Source: Pseudomonadota bacterium (GTDB lineage Bacteria > Pseudomonadota > Gammaproteobacteria > Pseudomonadales > Cellvibrionaceae). Taken from it: a stretch of DNA of 6,077 nt. The notes below the pieces were generated by a model, which was not told the DNA's origin, ran no database searches, and saw only the letters and a list, made by a program, of their open reading frames with translations. Both the position numbers and the translations under genes were made by a program. The stretch is from positions 1 to 6,077 of the forward strand of contig JAEZGT010000386.1 in assembly GCA_023416875.1 (NCBI GenBank). The letters are read 5' to 3'. Below are positions 1 to 6,077 of this stretch, piece by piece (the stretch's first letter is position 1; the number at the start of each line of letters is the position of its first letter).

Positions 1-29
1 GTAGTAATGCCGCCCCGAATGGCGATCAA

Positions 30-2939
30 TCAATATTGATAAAGCACGCGGGAGAACCCAATAGGCCCGCCTTCGGTGCTGCTGGTACTGATAACGGGTG
101 ATATACCGGCCGGGAAATTGAGATCGCTTCTATTGTTGTCCACCCGTATCACCGCCTCTTCGCCCAGCGATGGATAGAAGCCACAGCTCTCGCCCAGTTC
201 GCAAACATAGCCATCATTGTTGACGTCCGATCCTGCGGCTATGTAGTAATCGCCCAGGGGCACATCGTCAAAATGATAGGTGTATTGCCCTTCCACGGCG
301 GCACCCTGCCCCACCATCACCACGGCGCCGAGATTCGCGTCGATCAGCAGCACGTAGAGATAACCGGCATTACCTACCGGCACAAACTCTCCCACACGCA
401 TATTCACCTGCACTTTCACGACGGTGCCTATGTCAGTGGCAAATTCTACCGAGCCACTGTAGAGACCATCCTGCAGACCATTGCGGTTGACCGAAACTGC
501 ATAGGTGCCGATACCGCTGGCATTCACCTGCTGCGGCGTCACCTGCAACCAGGATTCGGAAGCCTGAACGCCGGTCACGCTGACGAGCCCGTTGCCGATG
601 ACCTCGACGCGGAGCATCTGCTCCGCCACATCATCCTCGAAGACTAATATGCTGGTGTTTGTCACCAGCGCCGCCGTGGTACCCCCGGCGGCCAGCGTAC
701 GCGCCGCTTCCACCGCACGATAGGCGTCTATCAGACCGTAGCCATAGCTGTCATCCCGGCCGGTCTCTCCTTTGTCGTCTGTGATGGTGCCGGAGGCCAA
801 CAGACTGTCGAAATCATCAGGCGTCAACCCTGGGTAGACGGACTTCATCAGGGCCACAATTCCCGCCACATGGGGCGAAGCCATGGACGTACCCTGATAG
901 AACACATAGCTTTTATCCAGGCCGGAGGCCGACTCCAACACTCCCGTACTTAAAATGCCGTCGGCATAGCCGTCGTTATTGCGATCGGCGGACATATTGC
1001 CGCCGGGCGCGGTGACGTCGACAAAGGGACCGCGATTGGAATAGGGCGCGCGCTCGACGCGGAAATCGCTGGCCGCCACCGATACCACCCCTGTGTAAGA
1101 GGCGGGATACATGGGTTCCGTGGAATTCTCATTGCCGGCAGCCGCTATGACGAAGACGCCGCGGTTGCGCACGGTCCGATACAGATCCTGGGCCATCTGA
1201 GAATAACCGCCGCCGCCCAGGCTGAGGTTGATGATCTGCGCTGGCTGCGCCGGCAGGGTACCGCTGTCATTCTCCATCCCGGCGGCGTAGCGCACGGCTT
1301 GCAGCACGTCGTAGCTAAGACCGCCGCCCCGCCCCATGGCACGCAGTGGCATCACCCTGACCCCTGGGGCAACGCCAACACCGCCTTCGTTGTTATTCAA
1401 CGCCGCCGCCACGGTTCCCGCTACGTGGGTGCCATGCCAGGAGCTACTGCCCACCTGCACGCTGTCACCGGGATCCGAGGGGTCGGGATCGATACCGTCA
1501 CCGTCGTTGGAGGTATCCGTCGAGGAAATAAAGTCGTAACCCGGCACCAGCTGACCCTGCAGATCGGGATGATTCATAAACACGCCCGAGTCCACCACGG
1601 CCACTATTACGTCTGAATTGCCGGTGGTGATATTCCACGCTTGCGGCAGATTGATAGCACCGTAATGCCACTGGTACACGTAGGCCGGGTCGGCGGGGGT
1701 CAGCATCGAGCGCACGCGGTAATTGGGTTCGGCGTATTCAATATCGGGTTGCTGGCGCAGGCGCTTAATCGCCTTAAGCGTGCGCAATTTGGCCGCAGCG
1801 GCGGGGTTCTTCTGCATCAGCTGCTTTTCGAAACCACTGTCGTTGGCGCTGAGCTGCAGCACCGCCTGGGTCTGCGGGTTTATGGAATTGAGAAACGCTA
1901 GCGCGGCGCGCTTGTCGCCGCGATGAGTGGATCTTAGTTGCGCCTGCTCCAGCAGACTTTGGCTGCGGACAAAATTGCTGTTGCGTTTGAATATCGCCTG
2001 ATCCGGCTCGAAATCCACGCTCTGACCCGCTGCCTCAGGTCCGCTCACCAAGGACGTCTTGCCGACTTTGAGCAAATAGCGAGAGCGACCGGACGCTGCA
2101 TTAACCATGATGAGATAGCGCCCGTCCTGCGGCACCGCGATGGACTCGAATTCGCCTCTGCCTTCGGAGACGCCGACCACATCGTAGGTAGAGTGATCGA
2201 TCAAGGACAGATCCAGATCCCCCTGGGCGAAGTCGACCACCTGCATAGAGACAAAATCCCCCTGTTTGAGCTCCACCGAATAAATATCATGGATGTCAGC
2301 TTCGAAGGAGAAAGCGTCGGACACTTGACCGGTTTGGGTTGCGGTGGCGAAACCATTGAGCAAAACAGGGCTGGAAATTGATTGGTAATTGGCAGAGGTG
2401 TGACCGTCATTATCGAAGTAATCGGCAAAAGGATCGTTCACGTCGCCATCCACATCCGTGTACGGCATAGCGGTAATCACTCCGCCAATACGAAAGCGGG
2501 AATTAGTCGCGAGCGCGGTAACGGTAATGCTTTTCTCAGCGATCAACCCATCGTCATCGGTCACCCGCAATGTCACCGAATAATTGCCCGGCTGATTGAA
2601 GGTGCGTCGGACCACGGCGTCATTGGCCGTGTCAGAGCCGGGGAAAGTCCATTGATACGCGGCAATACTGCCATCGTCATCGTAAGATTTACCACCGCTG
2701 AACTCGACGGTAAACGGCGCTTCGCCGCGCTCCGCACTGACGGCAATCACTGCCACCGGAGGCTCGTTGGCGGTGATGGTCTGCTCCTGACCACCGCCGC
2801 AGGCCGCGAGTTGTAAGAGTATCCAGACCGCTGCGCCAGTGGCCGAGCAAGAAGTTAATAGACGGGATATTGGCATAAATTTTCGGCTGTAACGGGCGAC
2901 CTCAGGCCGCGTTGTTATTGGAAGCAGACTGCTTAGCAT
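30..2939 (-). CDS. Secreted S8 (subtilisin-like) serine protease, lipoprotein with PKD and PPC-like domains
   Basis: Predicted endopeptidase exported by Sec and lipid-anchored at Cys47 (signal ends LQLAAC; CGGG follows, with no Asp at +2, so outer membrane is likely). Residues count from the ATG at 2939 (969 aa). Order: PKD domain about 61-142; Asp-rich stretch and PPC-like beta domain about 148-294; I9-like propeptide about 315-412 ending in an IEYAEPNYRV segment; S8 catalytic domain about 425-747; BACON/Ig-like domain about 757-850; C-terminal beta region with a DVNNDG loop and the only two Cys after the lipid Cys (913, 919). The triad is visible: Asp450 (VAVVDSGV), His502 (HGTHVAG), Ser685 (GTSMASPH), with oxyanion Asn603 (AAAGN). 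Start is uncertain: ATG 2939 has AGGTGG 8 bases upstream; an in-frame GTG at 2981 has no Shine-Dalgarno; ATG 2876 gives the most typical lipoprotein signal (25 residues before Cys). Stop is TGA. Family call is secure; substrate is unknown. Confidence 0.93.
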   Translation of the reverse strand: MLSSLLPITTRPEVARYSRKFMPISRLLTSCSATGAAVWILLQLAACGGGQEQTITANEPPVAVIAVSAERGEAPFTVEFSGGKSYDDDGSIAAYQWTFPGSDTANDAVVRRTFNQPGNYSVTLRVTDDDGLIAEKSITVTALATNSRFRIGGVITAMPYTDVDGDVNDPFADYFDNDGHTSANYQSISSPVLLNGFATATQTGQVSDAFSFEADIHDIYSVELKQGDFVSMQVVDFAQGDLDLSLIDHSTYDVVGVSEGRGEFESIAVPQDGRYLIMVNAASGRSRYLLKVGKTSLVSGPEAAGQSVDFEPDQAIFKRNSNFVRSQSLLEQAQLRSTHRGDKRAALAFLNSINPQTQAVLQLSANDSGFEKQLMQKNPAAAAKLRTLKAIKRLRQQPDIEYAEPNYRVRSMLTPADPAYVYQWHYGAINLPQAWNITTGNSDVIVAVVDSGVFMNHPDLQGQLVPGYDFISSTDTSNDGDGIDPDPSDPGDSVQVGSSSWHGTHVAGTVAAALNNNEGGVGVAPGVRVMPLRAMGRGGGLSYDVLQAVRYAAGMENDSGTLPAQPAQIINLSLGGGGYSQMAQDLYRTVRNRGVFVIAAAGNENSTEPMYPASYTGVVSVAASDFRVERAPYSNRGPFVDVTAPGGNMSADRNNDGYADGILSTGVLESASGLDKSYVFYQGTSMASPHVAGIVALMKSVYPGLTPDDFDSLLASGTITDDKGETGRDDSYGYGLIDAYRAVEAARTLAAGGTTAALVTNTSILVFEDDVAEQMLRVEVIGNGLVSVTGVQASESWLQVTPQQVNASGIGTYAVSVNRNGLQDGLYSGSVEFATDIGTVVKVQVNMRVGEFVPVGNAGYLYVLLIDANLGAVVMVGQGAAVEGQYTYHFDDVPLGDYYIAAGSDVNNDGYVCELGESCGFYPSLGEEAVIRVDNNRSDLNFPAGISPVISTSSTEGGPIGFSRVLYQY

Positions 2940-2947
2940 TCTGCAGG

Positions 2948-2953
2948 CCACCT
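2948..2953 (-). promoter_or_regulatory. Ribosome binding site supporting the protease start at 2939
   Basis: AGGTGG on the minus strand lies 8 bases before the ATG at 2939. It is the best Shine-Dalgarno match near any of the three possible in-frame starts (GTG 2981, ATG 2939, ATG 2876), and it decides the start chosen here. It conflicts mildly with signal-peptide length, which favours the ATG at 2876. Confidence 0.45.
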
Positions 2954-3009
2954 GTAATCTATGCAGTGATCGACGGCTCACTTAGGGGCAGTGATTGGAT
3001 GATAAGAGG

Positions 3010-3044
3010 CGGGAAAAGATCCCGATTGGCGCCTATGATCGCCA
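3010..3044 (-). other. Two adjacent small stem-loops between kinase and protease genes
   Basis: Within the short gap after the kinase stop codon, the sequence can form two small hairpins side by side: TGGCG/CGCCA (arms 3027-3031 and 3040-3044, 8-base loop) and CGGGA/TCCCG (arms 3010-3014 and 3020-3024, 5-base loop). Neither is followed by a T run on the minus strand, so a classical intrinsic terminator is not supported. They could be mRNA-stabilising or attenuating structures, or chance pairings. No good promoter could be read in this gap. Confidence 0.3.
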
Positions 3045-3059
3045 GCAAATAGAAGTTGA

Positions 3060-4496
3060 TCAAAAACGGATAGGCAAGGTAACGCGGAACTTACTGCCTC
3101 GGCCCACTTCGCTTTCCATGTCGATGGTTCCACCGAGCATGGCCACGAGTTCCGCCACCAATGCCAAGCCCAAACCGGTTCCCTGAATACCCTTGTTACG
3201 CTCTTCGGTCACTTGTTGATAGGCGCGGAATAATTTATCGCGCTGCTCCTCTGGGATGCCGATGCCGGTATCCCACACTTCCAGCACCAAACGGTGAGGT
3301 TCTCGTTGAAACGCCCGCGCTCCCACACTGCCCTCAAGCGTGTATTTGATAGCGTTGGCGATGAGGTTGAGCAGGATCTGCCGCACCTTGCGCGCATCCG
3401 AATACACATTCAACGCGGGGTCATACTCGCATTGATAGACAAGCTCTTTGGCAGTCGCCAAGGTCATCACCTGTTCCTGAAACGAATCGAACACACTGGC
3501 CAGGCTGAACCTCTCCTCCTCCAGCGTCATTTTTCCCGCTTCAATCTTGGCGATATCGAGAGTATCCGAGACCAGCTCATTCAACTGCAAACCCGCAGCG
3601 CGTATGGCGCGCAAGCTGGCTTGATCGCGCTCATTCAAGACTCCGTCCAAACACCGCGCCAGCACCTGGGAGAAGCCGATGATGGCATTCAGCGGGGTGC
3701 GCAATTCATGCACCATCTTGGCGAAAAAATCCCGCCGCGCCGCGGCTTTGTCTTTGGCCAACTGGATCTGCGCCGCTTTCTGCTCAGTAATGTCGAAGAG
3801 ATAAGCCAGCACAGAGGGTTGGTCACCGGTCGCCAACGGATGGAAATGCCAGCGGTACCAATTGTCATCGACACGGACTTCCACATCGTTAATGACGTCA
3901 CCTCGGTGCCAGGCCTGACGACACAAGGCCGCCAGCTCCTGCGGCCAGATACGCGCTGCGCCGCGGTCATCAAAGCCGTGCAATAGCAGCTGTTCTTGCA
4001 GTGCAGGATTGCCAAACAGCAATTGGCCGTCGCAGTCAAATTCCGCAATAGGTGCGGGGCTGCACTCGACATACTCGGTGAATTTCACCATTTCGCGGTA
4101 ACTGTGAGTACGGGCACGGTTGTCGTAAAAACTCAGAATGCGCCCACCCGTTGGCAAGGGACTCACGCGGTAATCCACACTAACGTTGATCCCCTTACGA
4201 GTGACCCAATAACTGCTGTGGATCTCGCCGGCGTTTTCCTCCCAGCACAACGGGCAGTCGTCAGGGGAATGGGCGCTGCCCCGGTCAGTGGGGCACAGCA
4301 GCGCGTGAAGGTGCCGTCCCTGCACTTCCGTAGTCACCCAACCTAGGAGTTCTGCGGCCTTGGCGGAAACGTATTGCACTTTGCAGTCGGGGTCGGCAAC
4401 CACGAGTCCGTCCGGCCAAGCGGAGAACCAGGACAGCGCTTCTGCAGCCAAATTGACGCCGGCAGAGGCATTCACATTGCTCATGACATTATCCAA
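3060..4496 (-). CDS. Soluble PAS-PAS sensor histidine kinase
   Basis: Predicted cytoplasmic two-component sensor kinase of 478 aa with no hydrophobic segment long enough to span a membrane. PAS domain 1 is about residues 18-127 and carries a Cys cluster (68, 81, 84). PAS domain 2 is about 135-243, ending in the PAC-type YLFDITEQK, then a short charged helix into the dimerisation/phosphoacceptor domain (about 254-320) with H-box MVHELRTPLNAIIGFSQVL, phosphoacceptor His263. The ATPase domain (about 362-478) has the N box (LLNLIANAIKYT, Asn381), G1 (DTGIGIP, Asp409), F box (LFRAYQQ) and G2 (GTGLGLALV). All motifs look intact, so it should autophosphorylate. It has no receiver or HPt domain and no response regulator is visible in the window. 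Start: TTG 4496 has GAGGAG 10 bases upstream and overlaps the upstream gene's stop; the in-frame ATG at 4484 lacks a well-placed ribosome site. Stop is TGA. The signal sensed cannot be told from sequence. Confidence 0.93.
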   Translation of the reverse strand: MDNVMSNVNASAGVNLAAEALSWFSAWPDGLVVADPDCKVQYVSAKAAELLGWVTTEVQGRHLHALLCPTDRGSAHSPDDCPLCWEENAGEIHSSYWVTRKGINVSVDYRVSPLPTGGRILSFYDNRARTHSYREMVKFTEYVECSPAPIAEFDCDGQLLFGNPALQEQLLLHGFDDRGAARIWPQELAALCRQAWHRGDVINDVEVRVDDNWYRWHFHPLATGDQPSVLAYLFDITEQKAAQIQLAKDKAAARRDFFAKMVHELRTPLNAIIGFSQVLARCLDGVLNERDQASLRAIRAAGLQLNELVSDTLDIAKIEAGKMTLEEERFSLASVFDSFQEQVMTLATAKELVYQCEYDPALNVYSDARKVRQILLNLIANAIKYTLEGSVGARAFQREPHRLVLEVWDTGIGIPEEQRDKLFRAYQQVTEERNKGIQGTGLGLALVAELVAMLGGTIDMESEVGRGSKFRVTLPIRF

Positions 4497-5748
4497 TTCT
4501 CAACTTCTCCTCGGACAGCACCAAGCGACGCCACTGTTGGCCGCCCGAAGCGTTGGGATCAAAGGCGCCTGTTATGGCGCGCCGGTCGCCTATCGTCTGC
4601 CGCAGATCAACCAGCAGCGGCGGTTCCAGGACATGGCCAGCCGGGTCGTAATGAATCGCCACAAGAGGTTGTAAGGGGGCATCCGAATGGCGCTGGCGGA
4701 CCACCCCTCGCTCACCGGTGTTCAGCAAAACTGCAGCGGTCGGAGGATAGATTCCCAGCAGACTGATCAGCGACGCCACCAGATGTGGCGCTAAAAGCCC
4801 GCGTTCAGCATCCAGATATAAAGAACGCAACGCATTGGTGGGTGTCATGCCAGGCTCGTCCGTCAGCTGGTGAACCCGCTCTTCGTAGGTGTCCACCACT
4901 ATAAGAAACTGACTGAGTGGGTGAATCTGTTCGCTGCGGAGCCCCGCTGGATAGCCGGAACCATCCAGCAGTTCGTGGTGTTCCGCCACTATCCGCCGAG
5001 TCAGTTCCGGCAATTCCGAATGGCTGAGAATCTGGTTGCCGATGAGTGTGTGCTTTTGTACTAGCGCCCGTTCGGTAGAGGTATAGCGCGTGTGTCTACC
5101 AATCAGATTCAGGGGCAACTGCGTCCAGCCCGCTTCGTGCAGCAAGGCTGCCAAGCCCAGCTGTTCGCGCTCTGTTTCCGGAACTCGGCGCATGAGCGCC
5201 AGATTCAACACCAAGCAAAAGGTCCCAAACACATGGTCAGCAAGCTTGTGCGCCTTGCGGCTGAGGTGCACTAGGCTCATCAGCGCCTGGTCGTTGCGCT
5301 CCAGGCTGTCCAGGGTGCGATCTACCAGAGGTATCAGTTCCGCCACATCAACAGGTGCGCCAAGTTCCAGTGCCCGGGTCAGATTTTCCACTGCCTTTTT
5401 GATTTCACTGCGCAGCTTCACCGCAACCTGCAACTCGCGGTCAAAGCTGGTATTGATGGGAGCCCGTGCTTCCGCGACTTCTTCCGCCGGCGCGGAAGTC
5501 TCCGGCGCCGACTTTGGTGCAGGCGGTGTTCCCACTTTCACCTCCGGCGCCGCCGCAATGCTTCGGGCCGGATCTATGGTCACCGTCTTGACCCCGGCCT
5601 GTCGCAAAGCCTGGATGTCCGCCACATCTTTGATCGCGCGGGTATGGCTCAGAAACGGGCTGTCCAGCCAAGCAATATCCAGCTTGGTAACCAACATCCC
5701 GACGCGAAGATCCTCAATAGCTATGACTTTTTGGTGCTCGGAAGACAT
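4489..5748 (-). CDS. DUF3391 and HD-GYP domain protein with altered HD dyad
   Basis: Predicted cytoplasmic c-di-GMP-related protein, 419 aa from the ATG at 5748 (an in-frame TTG at 5757 is possible; neither start has a strong Shine-Dalgarno). DUF3391 covers about residues 6-62 (EDLRVGMLVTKLD onward), then a Pro/Ala/Glu-rich linker about 64-98, a helical region, and the HD-GYP domain about 155-300. Conserved positions present: His172, His204, His233, His257-His258, the DGSGYP motif (GYP 265-267) and Asp286 (VVDTYEE). Two canonical positions differ: the HD dyad reads His204-Glu205, and the Lys four residues after the first His is Trp208 (LLHEAGW). Active family members hydrolyse c-di-GMP; whether this one does, or only binds nucleotide or partner proteins, is open. 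Residues about 300-419 form a C-terminal extension with a GERGVV segment. It is first in the unit and overlaps the kinase gene. Family assignment is secure; activity is not. Confidence 0.92.
   Translation of the reverse strand: MSSEHQKVIAIEDLRVGMLVTKLDIAWLDSPFLSHTRAIKDVADIQALRQAGVKTVTIDPARSIAAAPEVKVGTPPAPKSAPETSAPAEEVAEARAPINTSFDRELQVAVKLRSEIKKAVENLTRALELGAPVDVAELIPLVDRTLDSLERNDQALMSLVHLSRKAHKLADHVFGTFCLVLNLALMRRVPETEREQLGLAALLHEAGWTQLPLNLIGRHTRYTSTERALVQKHTLIGNQILSHSELPELTRRIVAEHHELLDGSGYPAGLRSEQIHPLSQFLIVVDTYEERVHQLTDEPGMTPTNALRSLYLDAERGLLAPHLVASLISLLGIYPPTAAVLLNTGERGVVRQRHSDAPLQPLVAIHYDPAGHVLEPPLLVDLRQTIGDRRAITGAFDPNASGGQQWRRLVLSEEKLRIG
4507..4512 (-). promoter_or_regulatory. Ribosome binding site of the kinase gene, inside the HD-GYP gene
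   Basis: GAGGAG on the minus strand sits within the last codons of the HD-GYP gene, 10 bases before the TTG at 4496 but 22 bases before the ATG at 4484. The spacing favours the TTG start and an 8-base overlap with the upstream stop codon (4489-4491, TAA), an arrangement typical of translational coupling. Confidence 0.5.
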
Positions 5749-5806
5749 GGGGCTCAAATCGGCGATAGCATCTTTAAAGTCTAGTCAGTGCTGGATCTTG
5801 CGCCGT

Positions 5807-5835
5807 ACAAAACCGATGGATGGGCAAACTGGCAA
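5807..5835 (-). promoter_or_regulatory. Weak sigma-70-like promoter candidate, proximal
   Basis: On the minus strand TTGCCA (5835-5830, five of six matches to TTGACA) is followed after 17 bases by TTTTGT (5812-5807, three of six matches to TATAAT). Position and spacing suit the HD-GYP gene, giving a leader of roughly 50 bases, but the -10 is poor. Confidence 0.22.
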
Positions 5836-5923
5836 AACGTTACGAAACGCTTGAATCAGATGAACTGCAGGTTCGGGCGGATGAATGACAAGGCAGGCAG
5901 CAGCGGATGGCGATTGAGTTAAC

Positions 5924-5947
5924 GGGTTCTCATTTGCTTCGGAACCC
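5924..5947. repeat. 6-bp perfect inverted repeat
   Basis: GGGTTC (5924-5929) and GAACCC (5942-5947) are perfect inverted copies with a 12-base loop; a T/G wobble could add one more pair. One such short pairing is expected by chance in a region this size, so on its own it is weak evidence. It would fall in the leader transcript if the distal promoter is used. Confidence 0.35.
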
Positions 5948-5956
5948 TCGCCCACG

Positions 5957-5983
5957 GCTGCGGACTAACGAAAGCCCCGCAGC
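5957..5983. repeat. 7-bp perfect inverted repeat, GC-rich
   Basis: GCTGCGG (5957-5963) and CCGCAGC (5977-5983) pair perfectly across a 13-base loop. The stem is GC-rich and would be stable in RNA. No T run follows on either strand, so it is not a standard terminator. It may be a leader structure or a protein-binding site. Confidence 0.4.
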
Positions 5984-6016
5984 GGCGCAACCCTTCTGTT
6001 ATTCGACACCACGGTT

Positions 6017-6025
6017 GTTATAGCA
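6017..6025 (-). promoter_or_regulatory. Extended -10 promoter candidate, distal
   Basis: The minus strand reads TGCTATAAC: an extended -10 (TGn) joined to TATAAC, five of six matches to TATAAT. No good -35 lies 17 bases upstream (GTCCGG), but extended -10 promoters often do without one. Transcription would start near 6010 and give a leader of about 260 nt that includes the inverted repeats at 5924-5947 and 5957-5983. It would drive the HD-GYP and kinase genes. Confidence 0.35.
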
Positions 6026-6030
6026 TAGGG

Positions 6031-6077
6031 TTCGTCGGACCGGACTAACCGGACGTTGCGCGGTCCACCTCGACGAA
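6031..6077. repeat. Long imperfect inverted repeat at the window edge
   Basis: TTCGTCG (6031-6037) pairs with CGACGAA (6071-6077). Directly inside, GACCG (6038-6042) pairs with CGGTC (6061-6065), leaving a 5-base bulge CACCT (6066-6070) and an 18-base loop. Twelve pairs in two stacked helices are unlikely by chance here. The right arm ends at the last base of the window, so the stem may continue. It lies just upstream of the distal promoter candidate and could be an operator, a terminator stem of a gene beyond the window, or part of a repetitive element. Confidence 0.5.

Larger units (their letters stand above)
5749..6077. other. Non-coding region upstream of the HD-GYP gene
   Basis: About 330 bases without a convincing gene. 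On the minus strand the ATG codons I found open only very short frames. On the plus strand the longest local frame is 38 codons (5907-6023) with no ribosome site or recognisable product. The region contains two candidate promoters, three inverted repeats (5924-5947, 5957-5983, 6031-6077) and a repeated 9-mer, CGGACTAAC (5961-5969 and 6041-6049). I see no tRNA, riboswitch core, CRISPR repeat or transposase fragment. Confidence 0.6.

Noticed and set aside
1..29. Possible terminator after the protease gene
   Set aside because: Only a 4-bp stem can be drawn (CGCC/GGCG) and no T run is visible before the window ends, so a terminator may lie outside but is not supported here.
3294..3986. Plus-strand open frame of 230 codons opposite the kinase gene
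   Set aside because: It lies wholly antisense to the intact kinase domains and its product resembles no known protein. It is explained by codon bias of the real gene.
5753..5779. Sigma-28 (flagellar) promoter-like TAAAG and GCCGAT on the minus strand
   Set aside because: The two halves resemble TAAAGTTT and GCCGATAA, but the spacer is about 5 bases instead of 11, and the site would put the start of transcription at or past the start codon.
5821..5850. GGCAAA-rich stretch reminiscent of a GEMM c-di-GMP riboswitch
   Set aside because: It is on the strand opposite the gene, and the second conserved GACGCAAAGC-type core and receptor helices are missing.
5090..5854. Long plus-strand open frame (254 codons) opposite the HD-GYP gene
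   Set aside because: Its product is a low-complexity Ser/Arg/Ala-rich sequence with no recognisable domain, and it lies opposite a gene with clear family motifs. It is an antisense shadow.
5907..6023. 38-codon plus-strand frame in the upstream region
   Set aside because: It has no good ribosome site, no recognisable product, and overlaps the inverted repeats. Length is within chance expectation.
5961..6049. Integron attC-like boxes (GACTAAC twice)
   Set aside because: The second base does not fit RYYYAAC and no matching GTTRRRY partner follows on the same strand. No integrase or cassette-type gene is present.

Overview
The window holds three genes, all on the minus strand, covering about 94% of the sequence. 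Read in the direction of transcription (high to low coordinates) they are an HD-GYP-type protein with an N-terminal DUF3391 domain (about 5748 to 4489), a soluble two-PAS sensor histidine kinase (4496 to 3060), and a large secreted S8-family (subtilisin-like) serine protease predicted to be a lipoprotein (about 2939 to 30). A DUF3391 + HD-GYP protein, a lipoprotein signal ending in Leu-Ala-Ala-Cys, and a PKD/PPC-decorated subtilase suggest a free-living, probably aquatic gammaproteobacterium. That placement is inference from gene content; no phylogenetic marker gene is present.

Layout: bases 1-29 are only the start of the region downstream of the protease gene. The protease and kinase genes are separated by roughly 80-120 bases holding two small adjacent stem-loops. 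The kinase and HD-GYP genes overlap by 8 bases if the kinase uses its TTG start, which has the only good Shine-Dalgarno sequence nearby, so these two are almost certainly co-transcribed and translationally coupled. Upstream of the HD-GYP gene are about 330 bases with no convincing gene (5749-6077). They hold a candidate extended -10 promoter, a weaker -35/-10 candidate and three inverted repeats, the strongest lying exactly at the window edge.

How the genes may work together: the HD-GYP protein and kinase look like a cytoplasmic signalling pair, with PAS domains sensing a cue and a c-di-GMP-type effector partner. No response regulator is in the window, so the kinase's target is unknown. The HD-GYP domain keeps its histidines and the GYP motif but has Glu for the Asp of the HD dyad and Trp for the conserved Lys that follows, so its enzymatic activity is in doubt. 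The protease would act outside the cell or on the outer membrane. Its membership of the same transcription unit is possible but not shown. Overall these are recognisable families; the points worth following are the altered HD-GYP site, the kinase pairing, the unusual domain order of the protease and the structured upstream region.
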